A stretch of 64,000 bases of DNA from Azophilus sp965200465. GTDB lineage: Bacteria; Pseudomonadota; Gammaproteobacteria; Pseudomonadales; Azotimanducaceae. The position numbers and the translations under genes were made by a program. Positions within the stretch are counted from its first letter, which is position 1, and the number at the start of each line of letters is the position of its first letter. The stretch spans positions 1,550,001 to 1,614,000 of the forward strand of contig OZ241358.1 in NCBI GenBank assembly GCA_965200465.1. The letters are read 5' to 3'. Under the pieces are notes generated by a model. It was given only the letters and a program-made list of their open reading frames with translations, searched no databases and was not told the origin of the DNA. This document shows, piece by piece, positions 9,498 to 16,903 of this stretch.

Positions 9498-9858
9498 CAT
9501 CGACTTGGTCAAGGCGGGAGCGGTGCTGCACGTCCAATACACGATCAACCTGCGGCAGGCGCCAGCCTAGGCGCCGACTCAGCTCCGCCTTGCCAACGCC
9601 CTGATCCCTCATTTCCTGGTAAAGGATCGCTTTGCTGGCGGTCAAAGCCGACAGCGCGACCCGAACAGCCCCCGGCGAAGGCGGCGGAATGTCTTGACCA
9701 GCCTCCATGCGCGCTGCCATGGCCTCCTCAATTGCGCCAACAGCGCGGGCCAAGGCTTCGTCGTCATCCGCCCCGAACGTCGTTAGTTCCGGGAAATCAG
9801 GGGAGGTGGCAAGCACCATCCCAGCATCGGCCTCCAGACTAATCGGATAGGACAACAT
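9436..9858 (-). CDS. hicB: HicB-family antitoxin
   Basis: This is the probable antitoxin of a type II toxin-antitoxin pair; it would neutralise HicA and repress its own operon. The 140-residue protein has the HicB N-terminal fold (MLSYPISLEADAGMVLATSP, then a conserved FPELTTFGADDDEAL segment). Its C-terminal helix-turn-helix lies near residues 95-125 (GVGKAELSRRLGWRLPQVDR). The start ATG shares one base with the hicA stop (TGATG), the usual tight coupling. Its last 20 or so codons lie inside repeat R and are duplicated at 14599-14660. Confidence 0.88.
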   Translation of the reverse strand: MLSYPISLEADAGMVLATSPDFPELTTFGADDDEALARAVGAIEEAMAARMEAGQDIPPPSPGAVRVALSALTASKAILYQEMRDQGVGKAELSRRLGWRLPQVDRVLDVQHRSRLDQVDAALAAIGRHLEVSPADRALT

Positions 9859-10049
9859 CAGTTCAACCCTAGGTCCTTCTTGATCTTAGCCACCAGCTTC
9901 GGCCCAAGCTCCCTACGACCGCCATGCATGGGCAACTGCGACGTGCGCTCGCCCAAGCGAACGGTAACATGACCGCTGCCGCCTCTATGGTTATGGAAGG
10001 TGCAGCCACGCTTTTTGAGCCACCTTTGCAGTTCACGGGCGTTCACCAC
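9858..10049 (-). CDS. hicA: HicA-family toxin (mRNA interferase)
   Basis: This small basic protein (about 63 residues, GTG start) is predicted to be a HicA double-stranded-RNA-binding-fold ribonuclease that cleaves mRNA when free of HicB. It shows the HicA pattern: ARELQRWLKKRGCTFHNHRG, with the catalytic His in GGSGHVTVR, then a final KIKKDLGL. Two GTG codons in a row precede AAC, and either could be the start. Toxin first, antitoxin second is the standard hicAB order. Confidence 0.88.
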   Translation of the reverse strand: MVNARELQRWLKKRGCTFHNHRGGSGHVTVRLGERTSQLPMHGGRRELGPKLVAKIKKDLGLN

Positions 10050-10189
10050 GGCAGCTAATCAACTTAGCTGCCGACTGTCAACCATCTGCAGGTTGAAACG
10101 CCTATTGGCAGGGGGAGCTCAGCCATGATCCACTGATTCCAAAGTGCAAGCTGTGGTAGCCTTTTCCTCCGTCCAAGAGACGCTGGGTT

Positions 10190-10523
10190 ATGAGGGCACC
10201 AAGGCGCAAACGCCCGCAAAGACGCCATATCCGGGTGCGGGACAACATTGACCTCGACGGCTTGGCCAACCGAGCCGAATATGTCGGCAGCCCCGAGCAC
10301 AAGGCTGCTCCCAGTTTTGTGGGGCAGCCTCGCCTGCGGGCGGACGCCTCCTGCTGCCCGCCCGAAATAAATAAGTCCACGGCCTGTGAGTGGCTGCGCT
10401 CCCGCCATCCGCCGCGGGGCCGTCAGCACTCATTGGGAGGGTGATTTCCCGCGCTACGCATGGCACAAGGAGGGAGACATTGTATTTGAGGGACGACTTG
10501 TGAACCGCGAAGCCGGCGCCTGA
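10190..10523 (+). pseudogene. Frameshifted and IS-truncated small conserved-type protein
   Basis: From the ATG at 10190 the frame runs to a stop at 10442. Removing one C in the CCC run near 10402-10404 lets reading continue in the next frame as AIRRGAVSTHWEGDFPRYAW and on to RLVNREAGA, where the sequence meets the end of an IS3-type element at 10521. The restored product of about 110 residues has the segments EYVGSPEHKAAPSFVG and RADASCCPPEI. It resembles small uncharacterised proteins I have seen next to other accessory genes, but I cannot name the family. One frameshift plus truncation marks it as broken. Confidence 0.6.
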
Positions 10524-10741
10524 AGTGGTCCCACTTTTTGAGACAGTCGGCTAAGGTGTATTCCACGCCTGAGGAGGCTAGGATGACTGGGAAGAGGCAC
10601 CGTTTCACGGCGGAGTTCAAGAAGCGGGTGGCGCTGGACGCGCTGCGCGGCGACAGCACGGTGCAAGCACTGGCGGCGAAGCACGAGGTGCATCCGAACT
10701 AGGTGAGCTTGTGGAAGAAGCAGGCGGTCGAGGGCTGCTGA
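10521..10741 (+). pseudogene. IS3-family transposase OrfA remnant
   Basis: A terminal-repeat-like sequence (TGAAGTGGTCCCACTTTTTG) at 10521 is followed by a reading frame from ATG 10583: MTGKRHRFTAEFKKRVALDA, then ALAAKHEVHPN, an in-frame TAG at 10700 in place of the expected Gln codon, then VSLWKKQAVEG and a TGA at 10739. This is the helix-turn-helix start of an IS3/IS911-type OrfA, cut off after about 50 codons. The OrfB part and the right end are missing. The element interrupted the small gene upstream. Confidence 0.85.
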
Positions 10742-10753
10742 GCCCGCCCAAGC

Positions 10754-10782
10754 TTGCGGGCACTTGTGCTTCCAGTTAGTGT
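10754..10782 (+). promoter_or_regulatory. Candidate sigma-70 promoter for the DUF429-DUF433 gene
   Basis: TTGCGG (10754-10759) and TAGTGT (10777-10782) are spaced by 17 bases, about 55 bases before the ATG at 10837. A good Shine-Dalgarno, GGCAGGAG, lies just ahead of the ATG. Only three of six bases match the consensus in the -10 box, so this is tentative. Confidence 0.3.
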
Positions 10783-10836
10783 GTGCGATAGTCACAGGCT
10801 CGGACAGCCGGTACGGCCCCGGGCAGGAGATGTGCT

Positions 10837-11922
10837 ATGAAGGAATCCACGAAGATCCTTGGTCTCGACTTCACCAGTGCGCCCAAGCCCAGCAAACCAA
10901 TCACCGCTGCTAGCGCGGTGTTGGCGGGTGGCGACCTTTGTATCGATTCGGCGCGTCCCCTCAAGTCGTTCAAGGACTTTGAAGAGCAGCTTGCCGCGCC
11001 GGGCCCATGGGTCGCGGGCATCGATCTCCCCTTCGGGCAGCCAAGGAGACTAATCTGCGCACTCGGCTGGCCCCAGTCGTGGCCTGCCTATGTGCGCCAT
11101 GTAGAGAAGATGGAGAAGGACGAGTTTGTGTGTGAGATTAGAGCGTATCAAGAGAAGCGACTGAAAGGCCACAAAGAGCACAAGCGAATCACGGACGAAT
11201 GCGCCAAGTCCCTGAGTCCGATGAAACTGTACGGTCAGCCCGTCGGCAAGATGTTCTTCGAGGGAGCGCCCCGCATCCTTCGCTCTGGCGCAAGCATCGT
11301 GCCTTGCGCACCGAACGACGGCGACAGAGTAATTGTTGAAGCTTATCCCGCCTTGGTCGCGATAGCGATGGCGGGCACGAAGAGCTACAAGAATGACAAG
11401 CCAGCCAACCAAACGCCAGAACACAAGGATGCTCGACGCCGTATCGTGGATGGTTTGCTCGGAGCGCGATGCAGGGAAACCTACGGGATCGTCCTGCGAT
11501 TGGATGCGAAGGCGCCGACTCCCCGCGACCTGATCGACGACCCAACCGGCGATCGGCTCGACGCCGTCTTGTGCGTACTTCAGGCGGCGTGGTCTTCGAC
11601 GCAATGCAATTACGGCGTGCCTGAGTCGTGCGATGCGCTGGAAGGGTGGATCGTGGATCCGTCCCAATTGCGGGACCCTGTTCCAGAGCGCACCTTCGGT
11701 ACGGAACGCATCACCACCGACTCCTCCATCTGTCATGGCAAGCCGTGCATTCGAGGGCTGAGGTACCCAGTGGACATGATCTTGGAGTTGCTGAGTTCCG
11801 GCATGAGTGTCGATGAGATTCTGGCGGACTATGCGGACCTCGAACGGGCGGACATCTTGGCGGTCTTCGACTACGCCGCACGTTTGAGCAGGGTCAAGCG
11901 AATGCAAGCGATGTCTGCTTGA
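10837..11922 (+). CDS. DUF429 (RNase H-like) domain fused to DUF433 antitoxin domain
   Basis: This 361-residue protein has two recognisable parts. Residues 1 to about 275 match the DUF429 predicted RNase H-like fold, with acidic positions in ILGLDFTSAP and WVAGIDLPFGQP, then VIVEAYPALVA and GDRLDAVLCVLQAAW. Residues about 288-352 are a DUF433 domain (RITTDSSICHGKPCIRGLRY, then LLSSGMSVDEILADYADLE), normally a stand-alone antitoxin of about 75 residues paired with a PIN-like DUF5615 toxin. That partner follows immediately, its ATG one base after this stop. No good internal start for a separate DUF433 is apparent, so the fusion looks real. Known: DUF433 pairs with DUF5615. Inferred: DUF429 adds a nuclease or regulatory role. 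Confidence 0.85.
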   Translation: MKESTKILGLDFTSAPKPSKPITAASAVLAGGDLCIDSARPLKSFKDFEEQLAAPGPWVAGIDLPFGQPRRLICALGWPQSWPAYVRHVEKMEKDEFVCEIRAYQEKRLKGHKEHKRITDECAKSLSPMKLYGQPVGKMFFEGAPRILRSGASIVPCAPNDGDRVIVEAYPALVAIAMAGTKSYKNDKPANQTPEHKDARRRIVDGLLGARCRETYGIVLRLDAKAPTPRDLIDDPTGDRLDAVLCVLQAAWSSTQCNYGVPESCDALEGWIVDPSQLRDPVPERTFGTERITTDSSICHGKPCIRGLRYPVDMILELLSSGMSVDEILADYADLERADILAVFDYAARLSRVKRMQAMSA

Positions 11923-11923
11923 G

Positions 11924-12277
11924 ATGAGGTTCCTGATCGACGCGCAGTTGCCGCCCCGGCTGGCGCGTTGGCTTGTGGCTCAGGAGCACGACGCAGTCCA
12001 CACGATGGACCTCCTCCCCGACGGCAACCGTACCCCAGACGCTAGGATCAACGCCATCTCCATACGCGAAGAACGTGTCGTTGTCACGAAAGACAGCGAC
12101 TTCGTGGACACGTTCCTGCAGCAACGCACACCTCACAAACTACTCTTGATTGCCACCAGCAACGTCAACAACAGAGAGCTGCTGCGAATGTTTGGAGACA
12201 ACCTCCAGATGATCGTGCAGGCGCTCGAAGCGTTCGATTTCATCGAGCTCGACGGCGAGTCAATCACTCGGCGCTAG
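11924..12277 (+). CDS. DUF5615 PIN-like protein, predicted toxin
   Basis: This 117-residue protein starts MRFLIDAQLPPRLARWL, with the first PIN acidic residue at D6. The second acidic pair lies in VVTKDSDF (D57, D59). It matches the DUF5615/Mut7-C-like PIN group, which is expected to cut RNA with bound metal. It lies one base after the DUF433-containing gene, the standard antitoxin-toxin order for this pair. Toxicity is inferred from family and context. Confidence 0.88.
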   Translation: MRFLIDAQLPPRLARWLVAQEHDAVHTMDLLPDGNRTPDARINAISIREERVVVTKDSDFVDTFLQQRTPHKLLLIATSNVNNRELLRMFGDNLQMIVQALEAFDFIELDGESITRR

Positions 12278-12588
12278 TGATGCCGGCGATTCGCCATCGC
12301 ACAGTACGGCAGTGCCAGAGGAAGCGCAACGCTGCTTCCTGAACGTCAGTGGCGGCGACTGGAAAACGCGCTTTATAGGCGCTGCTCACCTTCGACCGCT
12401 AGTGCCATCTAGCGGAAATAGCGGGATGCTGGCAATGGCTAGGCTTCGGTGGGAAGATGCACAATCTTGACGAATCTTCGGGGGATGCAGAGTCATGACG
12501 CGCACTCGAGGCCCGCAACGTCGTCGGCAAGTGCGTGGTGACCATGAACGGCTACGAGGCGGCGGCCCCAGGCTAATCCTCGAAGCTA
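12278..12588. other. Intergenic stretch with a possible dehydrogenase-tail relic
   Basis: No complete gene is seen in this 311-base stretch. At 12505-12576 (+) a short frame reads LEARNVVGKCVVTMNGYEAA before a stop, like the last residues of zinc-type alcohol dehydrogenases or quinone oxidoreductases. The match is short and may be chance. The stretch ends at the left edge of an IS4-type remnant. Confidence 0.25.
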
Positions 12589-13073
12589 GTGTCCCAGCAT
12601 TGCTGTCCCATAAACTTTGGCTTTGTTTGAGAGCTTGGCCCCCCTTTTTGGCATCATGTTATTGGCTAAAACCCACATGGACAAAGGAAATCCAAGCTCA
12701 TGGCGCACCATGGCACAATCCTCTCGCAGTTGCTCAAGCCCGTGCCGAGACATGAGTTCGAGGCGCTGGCGCAGCGGTGCCACGAAGAGCGTCGTCTGCG
12801 CAGCATGACTCGCTGGGTGCAGTTCGTGGCGCTGGCCTTGGGGCAGCTGTCGGGGCGGTGCGGCCGGCGCAACGTGGCGGCCGGCTTGGCGGCGCAACCC
12901 CGACGGCTTTGCCATCTCGGCGTCGGCCGGGTGGCGAGGTCGTCGCTGTCGCGGGTCAACGCGGAGCAGCCGCACGGACTTTGCGAGGAGCTGTTCGGCC
13001 GGCTGCCGTCGCGCCGCCAAGGCAAGGCGCCGGGGCACGGCTTCCGGTTCAGGCACAAAGCGTTCTCCCTGGA
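12589..13073 (+). pseudogene. IS4-family transposase, N-terminal remnant
   Basis: The frame from ATG 12700 reads MAHHGTILSQLLKPVPRHEF, then SMTRWVQFVALALGQLSGR, then RSSLSRVNAEQPHGL and APGHGFRFRHKAFSLD. This is the characteristic N-terminal region of IS4 transposases with a DUF4372 domain (full length about 380 residues). Homology stops at about codon 125, exactly where the left terminal repeat of another element begins (13074). Bases 12589-12699, starting TAGTGTCCCAGCATTG, are probably its left end and leader. The catalytic DDE domain is missing. Confidence 0.85.
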
Positions 13074-13658
13074 TGTACGGGATCACCACCTTTCGGACAT
13101 TTTGAGGGAGCGCCCCGGTCGCCCGGGGCGCGTGTTCGGGTAGCCTATGAGTTACGCACAATATGGGAGACCGAACATGCGCATGTTGGCTTCGCCGAGC
13201 CCTTCGGAGTTCGGGCGGTGTGCCCCAAGACCAGACGCCAGCACACCCAAGTGTTCTCCCGCGCCACCTCCGGCGTCGCCAAGGCGTTCCTCGCCGAGGC
13301 GCTTAAGCGCCTCGGCGAGGAACCCATCCAAGTCGACGGCGGCTTAAGAGTTCATGGGCGAGTTCGAGGCCGAGTGCGCCAGGCGAAGCCCGCCCCTCAA
13401 GGTCCTGCCGCCCCGACGACCGCAGTTGAACGGCGTCGTCGAGCGGGCCAACCGAACCGCCCGCGCCGAGTGCTGGCGCTTCCACAACGGAGAACTCAAC
13501 TGCAGGGCCATGAACAAGACCCTGCAAGCCTACCTGGAATACTACAACAACCGCAGGCCGCGCCGCTCACTGGGGATGCGAACGCCCGCGGAACAGGCTA
13601 TCCTTCTGGGCATGGCCGCCTGACGGACAAAGGTCCGGAAGGTCGGTGATCCCGCACA
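13074..13658 (+). mobile_element. Internally deleted IS with DDE (rve-type) transposase, frameshifted
   Basis: The ends are TGTACGGGATCACC at 13074 and the inverted partner GGTGATCCCGCACA at 13645-13658 (one mismatch in 14). Only 585 bases remain. A transposase part in one frame (FAEPFGVRAVCPKT up to GEEPIQVDGG, about 13165-13342) continues after a one-base insertion near 13345 in another frame (GEFEAECARR, QLNGVVERANRTAR, YLEYYNNRRPRRSLGMRTPAE) to the stop at 13621. The D and E of an integrase-core domain are visible, of the IS481/IS3 superfamily type. It sits inside the IS4 remnant. A matching solo end exists at 51269-51309. Confidence 0.8.
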
Positions 13659-13730
13659 GGGCAACAGGCGAAAATAGCGGCACATTAGCCTTCCGCTCCG
13701 AAACGCCAATGGCGCACGGCAAATGCAGCC
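13658..13730. repeat. Left half of split direct repeat R'
   Basis: These 73 bases match 9339-9411 at all but about 5 positions, in the same orientation. They begin at the last base of the deleted IS. The right half of the same repeat is found 850 bases further on (14583-14660), so the RelE/Xre module lies inside this copy. Confidence 0.85.
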
Positions 13731-13731
13731 T
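13717..13731. repeat. Short direct repeat flanking the RelE/Xre module (left)
   Basis: CGGCAAATGCAGCCT here and CGGCAAATGCCGCCT at 14561-14575 differ at one base and bracket the RelE/Xre pair. The single-copy version sits at 9398-9411 in the unsplit repeat R. They could be an insertion target duplication or recombination sites. Confidence 0.6.
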
Positions 13732-13890
13732 CCGCCTACAGACTGCCATTTGACGGCGAACTAAGTTGGCGTCCATGAGCGATGCCAACCCCAGCCCAAG
13801 CCCCATCCGCAAGCGCCTCTACGCCATCGCGGCCGCGGTGGGGGGCCTGCCCAAAACCGTTGACAGCCTCGGCTCCCCTCGGCAACAATT

Positions 13891-14157
13891 ATGCCTACAG
13901 CCTACGAGCTGAGATACCTCAAGCCCTCGTCTCGGGTGCTCATGCGGATGACCAACAAAACCAGACGCCGCGTTCGGACAGCCATTCGCACCGTCGCCGC
14001 CGACCCGTTCGCGCCGAACAACAACGTGCGGTCGTTGCGGGGCGGTGGATATCGGCTGCGCGTCGGTGACTGGCGCATCATCTACGAGCTCGATAGCGGA
14101 ACCAAAACCATGACGGTAACAGCCGTCAGACAACGCGGCAGCGCATACCGGCCATGA
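13891..14157 (+). CDS. RelE/ParE-superfamily toxin
   Basis: This basic protein of 88 residues has the RelE/ParE fold pattern: LRYLKPSSRVLMRMTNKTRR helix region, then LRGGGYRLRVGDWRIIYELD, the strand pair that closes the active site, and VTAVRQRGSAYRP at the end. It is predicted to be a ribosome-dependent mRNA interferase. Its stop overlaps the antitoxin start by 4 bases (ATGA). Toxin-first order is as in higBA-type loci. The substrate cannot be told. Confidence 0.85.
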   Translation: MPTAYELRYLKPSSRVLMRMTNKTRRRVRTAIRTVAADPFAPNNNVRSLRGGGYRLRVGDWRIIYELDSGTKTMTVTAVRQRGSAYRP

Positions 14158-14540
14158 AACCAGAAACGGTCACGACTGAAGATGCCGAATGCGCCATCGC
14201 GCCGGTCAAGGACTACGACGCCCCACTCGAGGATTTGGAGGATGCTGCGGATGCCGAAGCGCAGCGCCTAAGCCGAGCCGATTCCGACCAGGAAACCATC
14301 CCCGCCACCTTGGTGGACCGGCTCTGCGCCGGCCACAATCCCGTGCGCGCATGGCGCGAATATCGAGGCATGTCCCTCGCTTGCTTAGCCATGGCGGCAG
14401 ACCTGCCCAAACATCACCTTTCCGGCATTGAGTCAGGCAACGCCCCCATCTCTCCAGAACCCCTTCGCCGCATTGCCAACGCACTGAGCGTCACCGCGGA
14501 TGATCTGGCGCCTGTGGAAGACCCGAGCCCACTAGACTAA
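14154..14540 (+). CDS. Xre-type helix-turn-helix antitoxin
   Basis: This 128-residue acidic protein has a disordered N-terminal half (rich in D and E up to about residue 45) and a C-terminal Xre-type DNA-binding domain: VRAWREYRGMSLACLAMAAD, then LPKHHLSGIESGNAPIS, then LRRIANALSVTADDL. It is the probable antitoxin and repressor of the preceding RelE-like toxin, with which it shares 4 bases. The N-terminal part would be the toxin-binding side, as an inference. Confidence 0.85.
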   Translation: MKPETVTTEDAECAIAPVKDYDAPLEDLEDAADAEAQRLSRADSDQETIPATLVDRLCAGHNPVRAWREYRGMSLACLAMAADLPKHHLSGIESGNAPISPEPLRRIANALSVTADDLAPVEDPSPLD

Positions 14541-14560
14541 ACAAAGCGATGGAGCACCGC

Positions 14561-14575
14561 CGGCAAATGCCGCCT
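14561..14575. repeat. Short direct repeat flanking the RelE/Xre module (right)
   Basis: CGGCAAATGCCGCCT is the right partner of 13717-13731. It lies 20 bases after the antitoxin stop and just before the right half of repeat R'. Confidence 0.6.
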
Positions 14576-14582
14576 ACCTCCG

Positions 14583-14660
14583 CAGCGGCAAAGCCGAGCT
14601 ATGTTGAGGCGCGGTCGGCAGGGCTTACTTCCAAATGCCGCCCGATGGCCGCCAAGGCGG
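14583..14660. repeat. Right half of split direct repeat R', with duplicated hicB 3' end
   Basis: These 78 bases match 9420-9497 with two differences. The segment 14599-14660 (minus) encodes the last residues of HicB, including the stop, without the rest of the gene, so it is a duplicated hicB fragment. Similarity ends sharply after AAGGCGG at 14660, which marks the far edge of the island. Confidence 0.85.
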
Positions 14661-14700
14661 GCTTGGCCACCCGCCGCCCCAACGACGCTCCAAACACCTT

Positions 14701-15369
14701 CTAGGCAATGTGTATCTGGAAATCAAAACACTTGCACAGTTCTTTATATTTGCCCATCAGGTCTGCTTTAACTCTTTCGACGACTGAACTGGTAAGATTG
14801 TCTCTTCCGAAATATTGAAGATATTGTAAATACAAATACTCAAGAGCATAGGCGTCAGCATTTACGTCCTTACCATATCCGCTTACGGCTACCGCATCGG
14901 TAGATTTCAGGAATTGGCTCAGTGGCTTTCCTTTCATATCCTTCATTACGCTGCACCCGGCGAAATGAATTAAACAGTCAGCACATGATCCAGAAAGGTG
15001 TTCCTGAAGCACTTCGTAATTCACCATATTTGTTATTCCGGATTCAGTTTCAAGCCATATTTTACCTTGCTTGGAACCATGAAAACCGAGATAAAGAATA
15101 GGAAAGTGAAAGTTTACACTGTTCCGTTTATTCACTATTACCCATTTGTTAAGGTAGTGAAACAGCTCACCAGCGGTAGCCGCATCACGCGAAATATGTG
15201 GGGTCTTCCAGTACCCGTCTCTCAATAGTTGGAGTATTGGACGGATCGAGGTGGCGTCCTCCTGCCCGTAATCATACTCATACCAGTTTGTTTCAATAGC
15301 GTAAATTCCACGCCATCTAGGATCGTACTTGCCTCGCCCAGTCGTTTCCGTGGCAGTTGCTCTCGACAT
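14701..15369 (-). CDS. Caspase/CHAT-like predicted cysteine protease (DUF6642-like)
   Basis: This 222-residue protein starts at ATG 15369 (a TTG two codons upstream also fits). The core FHFPILYLGFHGSKQGKIWL carries a His-Gly after a hydrophobic strand, and CADCLIHFAGCSVMKD carries a Cys after the next strand. This is the His/Cys dyad layout of clan CD peptidases (caspases, CHAT). The N-terminal WRGIYAIETNWYEYD and the later DAVAVSGYGKDVNADAYALE also recall the DUF6642 group. Codon use is visibly AT-richer than in any neighbour, which suggests recent transfer. It lies 30 bases after the nuoF stop on the same strand and may be transcribed from the nuo promoter. The protease assignment is inferred; no partner sensor or effector is adjacent. 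Confidence 0.55.
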   Translation of the reverse strand: MSRATATETTGRGKYDPRWRGIYAIETNWYEYDYGQEDATSIRPILQLLRDGYWKTPHISRDAATAGELFHYLNKWVIVNKRNSVNFHFPILYLGFHGSKQGKIWLETESGITNMVNYEVLQEHLSGSCADCLIHFAGCSVMKDMKGKPLSQFLKSTDAVAVSGYGKDVNADAYALEYLYLQYLQYFGRDNLTSSVVERVKADLMGKYKELCKCFDFQIHIA

Positions 15370-15399
15370 GCTCAAGACCTCGCTGCAGTTAACGCTGCA

Positions 15400-16692
15400 T
15401 TAACCACGATACCGGCACTTCCCCGTCCGCACATGCTCTTCAAAGTCCTCCCGGAAGTATTTCAAGGCGCTGGACAGCGGCTCCATCGCGCCCGGCGCGT
15501 GCAGGCAGAAGGTGTTCGTTACGCCGCCGATGAAGGCGGCGTTGCGGTCCAGCATCTCCAGGTCCCCTTCCCGGCCGCGGCCTTCCTCGATGTCCGTGAG
15601 CAGTTGCTCCACCCAAGGCAGGCCCTCGCGGCAGGGGGTGCAGAAGCCGCAGGACTCCTGGGCGAAGAAGTGCTCCAAGTTGCGGCACATATCGACCGGG
15701 CAGATGGAGTCGTCCATTAGGATCATGGTGCCGGTGCCCATGCGGCTGCCAGCCGCCTGAATGGCGCCGTAGTCCATGGCTAGGTCGAAGTGCTGCTCCA
15801 CTAGGAAATCCGTGGAAGCGCCGCCGGGCAGCAGGCCGCGCAGCCTGTAGCCGTCCTGCATGCCGCCGGCGTACTGGTCAATGATTTCGCGGATGGGGGT
15901 GCCGATGGGCAGTTCCCAAAGGCCGGGCTTGTTCACCCGGCCGGAAACGCCGTACAGCTTGGTGCCGGCGTCGTCGCCCAACCCAAGCTCCTGATACCAC
16001 TCCGCGCCGTTGCGGAGGATGGCCGGAACGTTGCAGAAGGTCTCCACGTTGTTGACGATGGTGGGCCGCCCCCAAGCGCCGCTGGCCGGCGGGAACGGCG
16101 GCTTGGTGCGGGGCTGGCCGCGCTTGCCCTCCAAGGCGTTCAGCAAGGCGGTTTCCTCGCCGCAGATGTAGCGCCCGGCGCTGCGGTGGATGCGCAGATC
16201 GAACTTAAAGCCGCTGCCGAACAGGTTTTCACCCAAGTAGCCCTTGGCGGAGGCTTCGTCGATGGCGGCCTGCAGGCGACGGTGCGGCAGGTGGTATTCG
16301 CCGCGCAGAAAAATGTAGCCGCGCTCGGCGCCGATGGCCCAAGCGCCGATGATCATGCCCTCAACCAACAGATGCGGGTTGAACTCCAGCAGGTAGCGGT
16401 CCTTGAAGGTGCCGGGCTCCATCTCGTCGCCGTTGCAAACCAGATATTTCGGCCCGCCGTCCGCCTTCTCCCCCTGCGGCACGAAGCTCCATTTCAGGCC
16501 CGTGGGGAAGCCGGCCCCGCCGCGGCCGCGCAGGTTGGCGTCCTTGACCAAGGTGACCACCTCGTCCGGCGCCATGGACGACAGCGCCTTGCGGGCGCCG
16601 GCGTAGCCGCTGTGAGCTTCGTAGGCGGCCAAATCCACCGGGCCGCCTAGGTCGTCAACCAAGCCGATGAGCGGCCTTTCGCCATTAGTCAT
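15400..16692 (-). CDS. nuoF: NADH-quinone oxidoreductase subunit F, NADH/FMN-binding
   Basis: This is the NADH-oxidising subunit, 430 residues, binding FMN, NADH and cluster N3. Seen are the glycine-rich loop LRGRGGAGFPTGLKWSFVP, the NADH-site segment HRSAGRYICGEETALLNALE, and the [4Fe-4S] motif ESCGFCTPCREGLPW near residue 350. The length is normal. Upstream, 211 bases and an ATPase gene separate it from nuoE; downstream the accessory island separates it from nuoG. The Shine-Dalgarno is weak (GAGGTG about 12 bases ahead). Confidence 0.97.
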   Translation of the reverse strand: MTNGERPLIGLVDDLGGPVDLAAYEAHSGYAGARKALSSMAPDEVVTLVKDANLRGRGGAGFPTGLKWSFVPQGEKADGGPKYLVCNGDEMEPGTFKDRYLLEFNPHLLVEGMIIGAWAIGAERGYIFLRGEYHLPHRRLQAAIDEASAKGYLGENLFGSGFKFDLRIHRSAGRYICGEETALLNALEGKRGQPRTKPPFPPASGAWGRPTIVNNVETFCNVPAILRNGAEWYQELGLGDDAGTKLYGVSGRVNKPGLWELPIGTPIREIIDQYAGGMQDGYRLRGLLPGGASTDFLVEQHFDLAMDYGAIQAAGSRMGTGTMILMDDSICPVDMCRNLEHFFAQESCGFCTPCREGLPWVEQLLTDIEEGRGREGDLEMLDRNAAFIGGVTNTFCLHAPGAMEPLSSALKYFREDFEEHVRTGKCRYRG

Positions 16693-16903
16693 TTTTGTTC
16701 AAGCACCTCGACCGGACACTTACTTTGTGCGGCGGCCTGCAACCGCGCCGCTCCCAAGTGGAGTTGGCTCCCCTTGGCCCCAGCGTCTAGGGGCGGGCGA
16801 AAACTACACCATGCAAAGCGGCAAGGCAATGGGCAATCCCTACCGAGTCCGGGCCGCCTCCGCTCCTTGGCCGTTCAACACCGCACTCGCAAAGCGGCGA
16901 AAA

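Noticed and set aside
10700..10741. In-frame TAG and TGA in the IS3 OrfA considered as recoding (given selA-B-C nearby)
   Set aside because: The TAG replaces a Gln codon by a single base change and the gene is truncated right after; there is no SECIS-like hairpin and the catalytic OrfB is missing.
12505..12576. Possible zinc-type dehydrogenase C-terminal relic
   Set aside because: Only about 23 residues resemble the family end; too short to call as a pseudogene on its own.
13775..13912. 45-codon frame MSDANPSPSPIRKRLYAIAA upstream of the RelE-like gene
   Set aside because: It overlaps the toxin gene, lacks a ribosome-binding site and shows no family; it may be a gene fragment but cannot be supported.
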